Shown here in pieces: positions 47,478 through 56,774 of a stretch of 64,000 nt of DNA. Source of the stretch: Pseudomonadota bacterium. Its GTDB lineage: Bacteria > Pseudomonadota > Gammaproteobacteria > Steroidobacterales > Steroidobacteraceae. How positions within the stretch are numbered: position 1 is the stretch's first letter; each line of letters begins with the position of its first letter. The stretch is taken from contig CAUJIK010000037.1 of the NCBI GenBank assembly GCA_963205255.1, positions 1 through 64,000 on the forward strand, written 5' to 3'. Under the pieces are notes generated by a model, which was given only the letters and a program-made list of their open reading frames with translations, had not been told where the DNA came from and ran no database searches. The position numbers were made by a program, and so were the translations under genes.

Positions 47478-48692
47478 ATGGGCGCCTTCGAATACACCGC
47501 ACTGGAGCCTTCCGGCCGCGAACGCCGCGGCGTGCTGGAAGGCGATACGCCGCGGCATGTGCGGGCGCTGCTGCGCGAGCAGCAGCTGCTGCCGGTCACC
47601 GTCGAGGAAGTGGCGAGCCAGGAGGCCCGGCGCAAGCGCCAGCCCCTGCTGGGCGGCGGCGTCTCGGCCGCGGACCTGGCACTGATGACGCGGCAGCTGG
47701 CGACGCTGGCGCGCGCCGGCCTGCCGCTGGAAGAGGCCTTGCTTGCCGTGTCGCAGCAGACCGAGCGGCCGCGCGTGCAGACCGTGCTGCTGGGCGTGCG
47801 CGCCAAGGTGATGGAGGGCCATACGCTCGCCAGCGGCCTCGCCGACTATCCTCGCGTGTTCCCCGAGATCTACCGCGCCACCGTGGCCGCCGGCGAGCAG
47901 GCCGGGCATCTCGACCAGGTGCTCGAACGGCTCGCGGACTACACCGAGAACCGCGAACAGACGCGCCAGAAAGTGATGGGCGCCCTGCTCTACCCCATCG
48001 TGCTGACGGCAATGTGCTTCGGCGTCATCTCCATCCTGCTGGTCTATGTGGTGCCCAAGGTAGTGGATGTGTTCGACAGCCACAACGCCGAGCTGCCCAT
48101 CCTGACGCAGATCCTGATCGGCGTGAGCGGCTTCCTGCGCCAATGGGGCATCTGGCTGCTGGTGGCCGCGGGCGTGGCCGTGTGGCTGTTTCTGCGGCGG
48201 CTGAAGAACCCGGCCTTCCGCATGCGCTTCGGCCATGTGCAGCTGCGGCTGCCGCTGGTCGGCAAGATGGTGCGCGGCTTCAACAGCGCGCGCTTCACCC
48301 GCACCCTTTCCATCCTTACCGGCAGCTCGGTGCCGGTGCTCGAAGCGCTGCGCATCGCCGGCGAGGTGGTGACCAACCTGCCCATGCGCGATGCCGTCGG
48401 GGTGGCCACCCAGCGGGTGCGCGAAGGCGCGCCCATCGGCCGCTCGCTGGGCGCCAGCCGCCTGTTCCCCCCCATGACCATCCACCTGATCGGCAGCGGC
48501 GAATCCAGCGGCGAGCTGGAACAGATGCTGGAACGGGCCGCCCAGAACCAGGAACGGGAACTGGACGGCCTGCTGTCGGCGCTGGTCGGGCTGCTGGGAC
48601 CGCTGATGATCGTCGGCATGGGCCTGTTCGTGCTGATGATCGTTTTTGCGATGCTGTTACCAATCTTCCAGATGAACTCGCTGATCCACTGA
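47478..48692 (+). CDS. gspF: Type II secretion platform protein GspF
   Basis: Polytopic inner-membrane core of the secretion platform. 404 residues with two repeated cytoplasmic domains (DLALMTRQLATLARAGLPLEEALLAV and RFTRTLSILTGSSVPVLEALRIAGEV) and three TM helices (VLTAMCFGVISILLVYVVPKVV; WGIWLLVAAGVAVWLFL; PLMIVGMGLFVLMIVFAMLLPIFQMN). The hallmark LIGSGESSGELEQML is present. It ends the visible operon; the pseudopilin genes gspG-K and gspL-N do not follow. Confidence 0.95.
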   Translation: MGAFEYTALEPSGRERRGVLEGDTPRHVRALLREQQLLPVTVEEVASQEARRKRQPLLGGGVSAADLALMTRQLATLARAGLPLEEALLAVSQQTERPRVQTVLLGVRAKVMEGHTLASGLADYPRVFPEIYRATVAAGEQAGHLDQVLERLADYTENREQTRQKVMGALLYPIVLTAMCFGVISILLVYVVPKVVDVFDSHNAELPILTQILIGVSGFLRQWGIWLLVAAGVAVWLFLRRLKNPAFRMRFGHVQLRLPLVGKMVRGFNSARFTRTLSILTGSSVPVLEALRIAGEVVTNLPMRDAVGVATQRVREGAPIGRSLGASRLFPPMTIHLIGSGESSGELEQMLERAAQNQERELDGLLSALVGLLGPLMIVGMGLFVLMIVFAMLLPIFQMNSLIH

Positions 48693-48755
48693 GTTATATA
48701 TCGCGCCTTGGTGGGGTGTTTCTTGTTCGGGACCAACGGTCGTGAGTAGAGGAAC

Positions 48756-49004
48756 ATGGGCGAAAAACCTGAAGCAGATGAATTCGACGAAGACATCGGC
48801 GACGCGCTGCTCGAGTCGGATGATGTCGATCTCGACCTGACCAGAGAACTGGAGCTCGCGCGGCGGCAGGGCCAGGGCAAAGCCAGCACTCCCGCCTGGC
48901 GACGCCTGGAACTGCTCATGGAGCAGAAGCGCACCGCGGAGCTCACCTCCGATTTCGACGATTACGAGATCGACGAACCCCGCAGGGCACGCCACTGGCG
49001 CTGA
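48756..49004 (+). CDS. PA3496-family small acidic protein
   Basis: 82 residues, acidic N-terminus (EADEFDEDIGDALLESDDVDLD) and a conserved C-terminal part (PAWRRLELLMEQKRTAELTSDFDDYEID). This is the PA3496-type family, a putative envelope-integrity protein of Gammaproteobacteria with no proven role. No signal peptide. ATG at 48756 follows GAGGAA. It comes 63 nt after gspF and probably has its own promoter; no functional link to secretion is known. Confidence 0.8.
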   Translation: MGEKPEADEFDEDIGDALLESDDVDLDLTRELELARRQGQGKASTPAWRRLELLMEQKRTAELTSDFDDYEIDEPRRARHWR

Positions 49005-49058
49005 GGGGGGCCGGGCGTATGATGTTGCGCGAGACAGTCGAACCAAAGGAGTGGCGAC

Positions 49059-49763
49059 ATGATCGCGACAACCCTCGCCCGCATTCGATACGCGGGCGTT
49101 CTGGGCCTGCTGCTGGTTCCGGCACTGGCCGCGTCCGCCACGCTCGACGCCCTCACCAGCAAGGAGGCGGCCAACGGCCTCAAGGCGGCGCTCTCGCAGG
49201 GCATCGACATCGCGGTTGCGCAGCTGGGCAAACGTGATGGCTTCCTGCTCGACCCCAAGGCAGTGATCCCGCTGCCGTCGGCCATCGAGAGGGCGGAGCG
49301 CGCCATGCGCCTGCTCGGCCGGGGTGGTCAGGCCGACGAGCTGAAGATCGCCATGAACCGCGCCGCGGAGGACGCCGTGCGGGAAGCCCGGCCCATCTTC
49401 CGCAACGCCTTGCAGAAAATGACGCTGGCCGACGCGAAGAGCATCCTGGCCGGCGGCAATGATGCCGGCACACAATATTTCAGGCGCGCCACCAATGACC
49501 AGCTGGTGGAGAAATTCCGGCCCATCGTGGCAAAGGCGGTCGCCAAAACGCAGATCGCCCCGGTCTACGAACGCTATGCCTCCCAGGCGGCTTCGATAGG
49601 CCTCATGAAGCGGGAGGACGCGAACCTCAATGACTACGTGACCACGCGCGCGCTGGACCGGCTGTTCGGCCGCATCGCCGAACAGGAGCAGGAGATCCGC
49701 AGCAATCCGCTCAACGCCACCACCTCGCTGCTGCGCAAGGTATTCGGCGCCGCGAAGCAGTAG
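49059..49763 (+). CDS. Exported DUF4197-family protein
   Basis: 234 residues. The signal peptide (YAGVLGLLLVPALAASA) precedes the DUF4197 pattern: LTSKEAANGLKAALSQGIDIAVAQLGKRDGFL, VIPLPSAIERAERAMRLLG, MNRAAEDAVREARPIFRNALQKMTLADAKSIL, and YVTTRALDRLFGRIAEQEQEIRSNP. The family is helical and probably periplasmic, of unknown function. ATG at 49059 is preceded by AAAGGAG. Convergent with the DISM-GGDEF gene, with 17 nt between stops and no clear terminator. Confidence 0.88.
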   Translation: MIATTLARIRYAGVLGLLLVPALAASATLDALTSKEAANGLKAALSQGIDIAVAQLGKRDGFLLDPKAVIPLPSAIERAERAMRLLGRGGQADELKIAMNRAAEDAVREARPIFRNALQKMTLADAKSILAGGNDAGTQYFRRATNDQLVEKFRPIVAKAVAKTQIAPVYERYASQAASIGLMKREDANLNDYVTTRALDRLFGRIAEQEQEIRSNPLNATTSLLRKVFGAAKQ

Positions 49764-49780
49764 CTAGGGTTCCCGCGGCG

Positions 49781-51514
49781 CTACAGACCGGCCAGCGCCG
49801 GCGCCGGGTTCGGCTCGCCACGCCGCAAGCAATGCCGGCCAGCCTGCTTGCCCGCGTACATGGCCGCGTCGGCACATCTGAGCAGGCAGGCGGCCGTCTG
49901 GCCGTCCAGCGGCGCCAGTGCATACCCGATGGTCAACTGAACCCGGCAGGACTGCCCGCCGGCGATGAAGGGTTCATCGCAGCTGCCCAGCAGCTTGCGC
50001 CCCAGCGCCTCCGCATCCACATCGCCGCCGAGCCCGCTGGCGACGACCACGAATTCGTCGCCACCCAGCCGCGCCACCACGTCAACACCGCGCAGCAGGG
50101 ACTGCAGCCGCTGCGCCACACCCACCAGCACCTCGTCGCCGGCCTCGTGACCGAGCCGGTCATTGATCGGCTTGAAGCCGTCCAGATCGAGCAGATAGAC
50201 CGCGGTCAGATGCTGCGGAGAGCTGCGCTCCAGAGCGCGTTCCAGGAACTCGAACAGGCTGCGGCGGTTGGGCAGCCCGGTCAATGCATCGGTCAGCGCC
50301 AGTGTGCGCAGCATGTCGCGCTCCACATGCGCGCGCTGCGCCGAGCTCTGCAAGCCTTCGATGCGCAGCGCGATCACGCGCATCCACATGGCCGCCTCGA
50401 ACATCGCGCCGACCTGGAAGGCGTTGACGGTCCAGGCATTGGCGCCCACCCAGCCGCGCAGCAGCGCCACCATGGTCAGTGTGGCCATGGCGTAGGCGCC
50501 CCACCCGACCAGCATGTAGGTGCCAATACGCTCACCGGAGCGGGCGCGACGCCAGGCCGCCGGAATGGCCAGCAGCATGGGCAGCGGGCCCAGCGCGGTG
50601 GCCAGCCGCAGGACCGTCGGATAGCTCATCAGGCCCACGGCGAAGGCCAGCGCCGACAGGCCGGCGACCACCAGCACCACCCGCAGCGCGCGCGCCAGCC
50701 ACGGCTGCAATCTGCTGATTTCCAGCACCAGCTCGATGAACCAGCAGGCGCCGACGATGGCGATCAGGATCAGCAGCACCGGCAGATTCGAATTCAGCCA
50801 TTCGTGGTCGCCCCACAGATGCTGCGGCCCCAGGCCGGAATTGGCAAAGAAGAACAGGCCGGTGCTGCCGATGACCAGCGCATAGGCCAGGAACAGGTTG
50901 TCGCGAGCCGCCACCCACTGCGTCAGGCTGTACACCAGCAGGCACAGCAGCGCGCCGGCCATCAGCCCCTGCAGCAGCTGGCGTCGCGCCTCGCGCGAGT
51001 GGAAGCCTTCGGGAGTCGAGAGCGACAGCGGCAACACCATGGCATTGCGCGTCTGCACCTTGAGCAGCAGATCCTGCGTGCCTCCCGGCCGCAGGGTGAC
51101 CGGCGCGGCGTGCACGGCGCTCTCCATCAGGCGCTGCGACAAAGGCACCAGACGGCCGGTGGTCCCGACCGCGGCATCGGACAGCGACGGCTGGTACACA
51201 TCGATGCGATCGATGGAGGCATAGTCCACCGACAGGATCCACTGCGACGGCGCATCGGCGGCCGTGCCCACCGTCAGCAACAACCATACCGGATCAGCAT
51301 GCAGGCCGAGATTGGCATACGGGCCGTCGGGCACGACAAATTCGCCGCGGCGGGCCAGCACCTGCTCCGGCCCCAGTGTGCCCGAGGCGTCGACCAGCAC
51401 CCGCACCTGCGGCCATACCGCCACGCTGCCAGTCTGGCCGTCGAGCACCAGCGCCTGGGCCGGGCATGTCGCGAGGCACAGCAGCAGCGCCAGCCAGCAA
51501 CGCAGCGAGGTCAT
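49781..51514 (-). CDS. 7TMR-DISM diguanylate cyclase
   Basis: 577 residues: a signal peptide (LALLLCLATCPAQA), a periplasmic 7TMR-DISMED2 beta domain (VWLLLTVGTAADAPSQWILSVDYASIDRIDVYQP), seven TM helices (GLMAGALLCLLVYSLTQWVA through GWGAYAMATLTMVALLRGW) and a C-terminal GGDEF domain. The active site is RLGGDEFVVV, with an RGVD inhibitory site exactly five residues before it, so product feedback is likely. The DISM part may sense a small periplasmic ligand. ATG at 51514 (MTSLRCW) after GGAG is chosen over the track start, which overlaps the upstream gene. Confidence 0.9.
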   Translation of the reverse strand: MTSLRCWLALLLCLATCPAQALVLDGQTGSVAVWPQVRVLVDASGTLGPEQVLARRGEFVVPDGPYANLGLHADPVWLLLTVGTAADAPSQWILSVDYASIDRIDVYQPSLSDAAVGTTGRLVPLSQRLMESAVHAAPVTLRPGGTQDLLLKVQTRNAMVLPLSLSTPEGFHSREARRQLLQGLMAGALLCLLVYSLTQWVAARDNLFLAYALVIGSTGLFFFANSGLGPQHLWGDHEWLNSNLPVLLILIAIVGACWFIELVLEISRLQPWLARALRVVLVVAGLSALAFAVGLMSYPTVLRLATALGPLPMLLAIPAAWRRARSGERIGTYMLVGWGAYAMATLTMVALLRGWVGANAWTVNAFQVGAMFEAAMWMRVIALRIEGLQSSAQRAHVERDMLRTLALTDALTGLPNRRSLFEFLERALERSSPQHLTAVYLLDLDGFKPINDRLGHEAGDEVLVGVAQRLQSLLRGVDVVARLGGDEFVVVASGLGGDVDAEALGRKLLGSCDEPFIAGGQSCRVQLTIGYALAPLDGQTAACLLRCADAAMYAGKQAGRHCLRRGEPNPAPALAGL

Positions 51515-51530
51515 GCCGCTCCGCGCCGCC

Positions 51531-53531
51531 TCAGCGGCGGGGAACATCGGCGCCGGCAAGCCGGAGCCCCGCCTGCATCACGGGCGATTCGTCGCGGGCC
51601 GACTTGCACTGCCGCTCTTCCGCCGCGAGGAAGTTGCCGATATCGCACACCGCCAGCGGCCTGGCGATGACATAGCCCTGGATGACATGACAGTCGAGCT
51701 CCTGCAGCAGATCCAACTGCTCCTGATTCTCGACTCCTTCCACCACACAGGTCCAGCCGACATCGCCACACAGGGCCTTGATGGAACGCACGATCTTCTG
51801 GCTGGTGGGATTGGTCTCGATCTGGGTCACGAAGCTGCGATCCACCTTGATCTTGTCCAGCGGCAGGTGGTGCATGTGGCTCAGCGTGGAATAGCCGGTG
51901 CCGAAATCATCCAGCGAGATGCTCACGCCCATCGAGCGCAGCAGCTCCATGTTCGAGTGGGCCGCGTCGATGTTGTCCGTCAGGGCGGTCTCGGTGAGCT
52001 CCATATCGATCCGGCTCGGATGGATGGAGCCTTTTTCCAGGATGCCGGCGACTTCCAGCGTCCGGTCGGCCGAACAGATGTCCAGCGCCGACAGATTGAA
52101 CGACAGCCGTATGTTCTCGGGCCAGGTCGCGGCCACCGCCAGCGCCTTGCGCAGCATGACCGGCGTCAGCCGGGCAATGATGCCGCTGCGCTCGGCCACG
52201 GGAATGAACGCGGCCGGCGATACTTCGCCCAGCACCGGGCTTTTCCACCGCGCCAGGCACTCGAAGGCCACCGTGCGGCCCCTGGCGGTATCCACGATGG
52301 GCTGGAACACCGGATAGAGCTCGGCTTCGAGATCGGCGCTGCGCAGCGTGTTTTCCACCATCCCCTGCTCGCGCAGCTGCCGGGCATGTTCGTGGGTGAA
52401 GATGACGGACATGCCGCGCCCCGTGCGCTTGGCATGATAGAGCGCATAGTCCGCCTGCTCATACAGCTCATCGCCATTGTCGGGCTCGGCCACATGAACC
52501 GCGAATCCGATGGAGCAGTCCAGGCACAGGCGCAGTTCGCGTAGCTGGAAGGGCTCGCGGATGGTGTCGATGATCTTCTGCCCCAGCGCATGCAGGGCGT
52601 CCTCGGCGGTGGATTCCTTGTAGAGAAACCCGAACTCGTCGCCGCCGAGACGATAGATTGTGACCGTGCGCGCCAGCTCCCTGGAAAACCGGTTCGATAC
52701 CTCGCGCAGGATGGAATCCCCCACCAGGTGCCCGTGGGCGTCATTGACCGACTTGAATCCATCCAGATCGATGACGCCCACCACGAAGCGGCCCGCTTCG
52801 TCGCTGGCGCAGGCACTCTGCAGGTCGGCGAAGAACGGGCGACGAGTGGGCAGCTCGGTGAGCATGTCCATGTTGGCGATGCGCAGGTTCTCATCGCTCA
52901 GCGCCTTGACGCGCCTCTGCTGCGCAGTCAGCGAGATGGTCAGCTCCTGCATGCGGGTGAATTCGCGGTAGTAATCCCGTGACGCGAGGGCCATGGAGAT
53001 GACGAATGTCGCCATCACGGCGACCATGCCCAGCGAACCCTCCCCGTTCCAAAGCACGATCGATGCGAAAAACGGCGCGGTCAGCACCGACACGACGATC
53101 ATCGATCCGCGCAGGTGCAGCAGGGAGACTATGCAATACGTGGATGTGGCGCAGCTCCATACCAGCAGCACATGCTGCCGCGCAGCGCTGTGGCTGCTGT
53201 ACTTGAACAGCATGATGTCCCAGATGCAGAAGCCCACGGCCAGTATCAGACTCAGGGCCGTGGTGCGCGACAATTGCCTCGTGGCCACCTCGGCGGGAAC
53301 TTCGTCGTCACGGTGGCGCAGCCACCATATCCCGCGGATCGTGCAGACCGGCAGCAACAGCCCGGGGAACACCGTGGTGAGCCAGGTGGGCACTGACCCG
53401 TGGTAATACAGGGAAACGATCGACACGCCGACGATCAGCGTGAAGTAGAAGGCCGGCATCTTCTCGGCAAAGGCGCGGTACTGCGCCTGGGCTACGTGCC
53501 CTCTGAGCTCCCTGCCCTGAACATCGTCCAT
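51531..53531 (-). CDS. GGDEF-EAL bifunctional c-di-GMP protein
   Basis: 666 residues: about six N-terminal TM helices (FYFTLIVGVSIVSLYYHG through MVAVMATFVISMALA), a GGDEF domain with intact RLGGDEFGFL but no RxxD site, and an EAL domain. The EAL signature is FECLARW (ECL; the metal-binding Glu is kept). MELTETALTDN, SLDDFGTGYSTLSHM and IKVDRSFV, followed by VVEGVENQEQ, keep the catalytic residues, so phosphodiesterase activity is likely. It is 16 nt upstream of the DISM cyclase, so two opposing c-di-GMP activities share one transcript. Confidence 0.9.
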   Translation of the reverse strand: MDDVQGRELRGHVAQAQYRAFAEKMPAFYFTLIVGVSIVSLYYHGSVPTWLTTVFPGLLLPVCTIRGIWWLRHRDDEVPAEVATRQLSRTTALSLILAVGFCIWDIMLFKYSSHSAARQHVLLVWSCATSTYCIVSLLHLRGSMIVVSVLTAPFFASIVLWNGEGSLGMVAVMATFVISMALASRDYYREFTRMQELTISLTAQQRRVKALSDENLRIANMDMLTELPTRRPFFADLQSACASDEAGRFVVGVIDLDGFKSVNDAHGHLVGDSILREVSNRFSRELARTVTIYRLGGDEFGFLYKESTAEDALHALGQKIIDTIREPFQLRELRLCLDCSIGFAVHVAEPDNGDELYEQADYALYHAKRTGRGMSVIFTHEHARQLREQGMVENTLRSADLEAELYPVFQPIVDTARGRTVAFECLARWKSPVLGEVSPAAFIPVAERSGIIARLTPVMLRKALAVAATWPENIRLSFNLSALDICSADRTLEVAGILEKGSIHPSRIDMELTETALTDNIDAAHSNMELLRSMGVSISLDDFGTGYSTLSHMHHLPLDKIKVDRSFVTQIETNPTSQKIVRSIKALCGDVGWTCVVEGVENQEQLDLLQELDCHVIQGYVIARPLAVCDIGNFLAAEERQCKSARDESPVMQAGLRLAGADVPRR

Positions 53532-53642
53532 TACTTAATCCAAGATCATGGTCGCGCCTGTATGTATCGGATTGTATCGACGCGGGCAGCGGCATCTTCA
53601 GGCCGTACCTTGCGGTTGTGATTGGCGGCACATTCCCGGGTT

Positions 53643-56600
53643 TCAGTGGAACTCGTGAACCTCGGTATCCAGATGCCCGAGCCATGCTCCCCGGTCCACC
53701 AGTGTGCGGGCGATCACATGCATCGCGCCCGATTCGCGCTGCAACTCGCCGCGCACCTCCATCAACCGCGCATTCACCAGCGCCGCGTAGCAGCGCTGCG
53801 CCACCCGCTGCCACACGATCACGTTCACCTGCCCGGTCTCGTCCTCGAGTGTGACGAAGGTGACACCGCTGGCCGTGCCCGGCCGCTGCCGCGCGGTGAC
53901 CAGGCCGCTCACGCGCACCAGGCTGCCCGAGGGCTGCTCCTGCAGGATCCCGGCGGCCATGAGGCCGCGCGAGCGCATCCGGCCGCGCAGCAGCGCCACC
54001 GGATGTCGCCCCAGCGTGAAGCCCAGAGTGCGGTAGTCGGCGCGGATGTCCATGGCCTCGGTGGGCGCGCGCAGCATGGGCTGGGCGCCATCGGGCATGT
54101 CCGGCGCATCGGGCGCCAGAGGCAGCGGCGGCTGATAGCCCGCCACGCGCCAGAAGGCCAGATGGCGGTGGCCGCCGAGACCGGCCAGCGCGCCGGCCGC
54201 CGCCAGCGCTTCCAGGTCATGCCGTGAAAGCTGCGCGCGGTCGCCCAGATCCTGCACGCTGGTGAAGGGGGCCAGAGCGCGCGCCGCGACAATGCGCGCG
54301 GCGGCCGCCTTCGACAGCGAGCGCACGCGATCCAGCCCCAGCCGCAACGCGGGACGCGATCCGGCTTCCAGCGTGCTCTGCGCGCCGCTTTGCTCCACAT
54401 CCACGCCGCGCACCACGACGCCATGTTCGCGCGCATCGCGCAACAGCTGCGCCGGCGCATAGAAGCCCATGGGCTGGCTGTTGAGCAATGCCGCGGTGAA
54501 GGCGGCCGGATGGTGGTATTTGAGCCAGGCCGACACCCAGGCCAGCAGCGCGAAGCTCGCCGCATGCGCCTCGGGGAAGCCGTAGTCGCCGAAGCCGCGG
54601 ATCTGGGCCACGATGCGCTGCGCGAACTCGCGTTCGTAGCCGTTCCCCAGCAGACCCTGCATGAGCTTCTGATCGTATTTTTCGATGCCGCCGCGGCGCT
54701 TCCATGCCGCCATGGCGCGGCGCAGTTCGTCAGCCTCGCCGGGCGTGAACCCCGCCGCGACGATGGCCAGCTGCATCACCTGCTCCTGGAAAATGGGCAC
54801 ACCCAGCGTGCGCGCGAGCACGCGCTGCACTTCCGCTCCCGGATAGGTGACCGGCTCGAGCCCATCGCGGCGGCGCAGGAAGGGATGCACCATGTCGCCC
54901 TGGATCGGCCCGGGGCGCACGATGGCCACCTGCACCACCAGATCGTAGTACCGCCGGGGTTTGAGCCGCGGCAGCATCGACATCTGCGCCCGCGATTCGA
55001 TCTGGAACACGCCGATGGTGTCGGCGCGCTGGATCATCGCGTAGACATCCGGGTCGCCATCGGCGATGCCATGCAGGTCCAGCCGCGGACCTCCCGTGGC
55101 TTCGATGAAATCGAAGCAGCGGCGGATCGCGGTGAGCATGCCCAGCGCCAGCACATCGACCTTCAGCAGGCCCAGATCCTCGAGGTCATCCTTGTTCCAC
55201 TGGATCACCGTGCGCTCCGGCATGGTGGCGTTCTCCACCGGCACCAGCTGCGCCAGCGGCCCGGCGGAGATCACGAAACCGCCCACGTGCTGCGACAGAT
55301 GCCGCGGGAAATCCACCAGCTGCTCCGCCAGATCAAGCAGGCGCACCACCTCGGGCCGGGTCACGTCCACGCCACCCGCCGCGAGCTTGCCGCGGTCGAT
55401 GCGCGAGCCATACCAGCCGCGCATGGCTACATGCAGCTGCCGCTGCGTCGCCTCATCGAGATCCAGCGCGCGCGCCAGATCACGCACGGCGCTGCGCGGC
55501 CCGTAGCTGATCACCGTGGCCGCGAGCGCCGCGCGGTCGCGGCCGTACTTTTTGTAGATGTACTGGATCACCTGCTCGCGCCGTTCATGCTCGAAATCCA
55601 CGTCGATGTCCGGTGGTTCGTTGCGCTCCTTCGAGACGAAACGCTCGAACAGCATTTCGAGCCGCTCGGGGCCGACCGCGGTGACACCCAGGCAGTAACA
55701 GACGATGGAGTTGGCGGCCGATCCGCGCCCCTGGTGCAGGATGCCCTCTGCGCGGGCAAAGGCGACGATGTCCTGCACGGTGAGGAAGAAAGATTCGTAG
55801 CGCAGCTGCCTGATCAGCTCGAGCTCCCGCTCGATGAGCGCGCGGGCCTGTGCCGTAACGCCCTGCGGCCAGCGGCGCGCGGCGCCCTCCTCGGTGAGCT
55901 TGCGCAGCCAGCTCGTCGGCGTGTGCCCTGCCGGCACCAGCTCCGCCGGATATTCATATTTGAGCTCATCGAGACTGAAATGGCAGCGCGCGGCGATGTG
56001 CATGCTCTGCACGAGCAACTCCGCGGGATAAAGCCGCGCCAGTTCAGGCAGCGGCCGCAGATGACGCTCGCCATTGGGAAACAGCCGGCGGCCGGCTTCG
56101 TGCAGCGTCACGCCATGACGTATCGCGGTGAGTGCATCCTGGAGCTTGCATCGCCCGCGCTCATGCATGTGCACGTCGCCGCAGGCCACCAGCGGCATGT
56201 CGAGCAGCGCCGCCAGCTCCTGCAATGAGCGCAGCCTCCGGGCATCATGGGCGTCGCGCAGCAGGCTCACGCCCAGCCACAAGGAGCCGGCATAGCGCTC
56301 CGCGAGCCAGCGCCCTGCTTCCTGCTCCGCCGCGCCGCGCGGCAGCCACAGCAGCAGGCACTCTCCACCCTGATCACCCTGGGGCACACAGTCCGCGAGA
56401 TCCTCGCGCGTGAGGCGATAGCTGCCCTTGGGCGCGGCGCGGCGGCCGCGCGTGATGAGCTGGCACAGCTGCCCATAGCCGCGCCGCGATGCGGCCAGCA
56501 GCACCAGCTTCAGGCCGCAGGCCAGCGTGAACTCGCTGCCGATGATGAGCGGCAATCCCAGAGCCTTTGCCTGCACATGGGCGCGCACCACGCCGGCGAG

Positions 56601-56774
56601 CGAGCACTCGTCGGTGAGCGCCAGCGCGCCATAGCCCAGGGCATGGGCGCGGCCGACCAGTTCCGCCGGATGCGACGCGCCGCGCAGGAAACTGAAATTG
56701 CTCAGGGCATGCAGCTCGGCATAGGCCGGGCCGCCGGGTGGCCGAATGTGCGCGGCCTCAGGCAAAACAGCCAT
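53643..56774 (-). CDS. dnaE2: Error-prone DNA polymerase DnaE2 (ImuC)
   Basis: C-family polymerase for SOS-induced translesion synthesis. PHP domain: YAELHALSNFSFLRGASHPAELV, ALALTDECSLAGVVRAH. Polymerase core: QGRGSAANSIVCYCLGVT and NEPPDIDVDFEHERREQVIQY with the catalytic Asps. C-terminal OB part: VRVSGLVTARQRPGTASGVTFVTLEDETG. 1043 residues. ATG at 56774 (MAVLPEAAHIRPPGG) is chosen, overlapping the imuB 3' end by 17 nt; the track start adds 34 out-of-family residues. Last gene of lexA-imuA-imuB-dnaE2. Confidence 0.96.
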   Translation of the reverse strand: MAVLPEAAHIRPPGGPAYAELHALSNFSFLRGASHPAELVGRAHALGYGALALTDECSLAGVVRAHVQAKALGLPLIIGSEFTLACGLKLVLLAASRRGYGQLCQLITRGRRAAPKGSYRLTREDLADCVPQGDQGGECLLLWLPRGAAEQEAGRWLAERYAGSLWLGVSLLRDAHDARRLRSLQELAALLDMPLVACGDVHMHERGRCKLQDALTAIRHGVTLHEAGRRLFPNGERHLRPLPELARLYPAELLVQSMHIAARCHFSLDELKYEYPAELVPAGHTPTSWLRKLTEEGAARRWPQGVTAQARALIERELELIRQLRYESFFLTVQDIVAFARAEGILHQGRGSAANSIVCYCLGVTAVGPERLEMLFERFVSKERNEPPDIDVDFEHERREQVIQYIYKKYGRDRAALAATVISYGPRSAVRDLARALDLDEATQRQLHVAMRGWYGSRIDRGKLAAGGVDVTRPEVVRLLDLAEQLVDFPRHLSQHVGGFVISAGPLAQLVPVENATMPERTVIQWNKDDLEDLGLLKVDVLALGMLTAIRRCFDFIEATGGPRLDLHGIADGDPDVYAMIQRADTIGVFQIESRAQMSMLPRLKPRRYYDLVVQVAIVRPGPIQGDMVHPFLRRRDGLEPVTYPGAEVQRVLARTLGVPIFQEQVMQLAIVAAGFTPGEADELRRAMAAWKRRGGIEKYDQKLMQGLLGNGYEREFAQRIVAQIRGFGDYGFPEAHAASFALLAWVSAWLKYHHPAAFTAALLNSQPMGFYAPAQLLRDAREHGVVVRGVDVEQSGAQSTLEAGSRPALRLGLDRVRSLSKAAAARIVAARALAPFTSVQDLGDRAQLSRHDLEALAAAGALAGLGGHRHLAFWRVAGYQPPLPLAPDAPDMPDGAQPMLRAPTEAMDIRADYRTLGFTLGRHPVALLRGRMRSRGLMAAGILQEQPSGSLVRVSGLVTARQRPGTASGVTFVTLEDETGQVNVIVWQRVAQRCYAALVNARLMEVRGELQRESGAMHVIARTLVDRGAWLGHLDTEVHEFH

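Noticed and set aside
54390-56228. 612-residue plus-strand ORF
   Set aside because: Antisense to dnaE2; no recognisable motifs.
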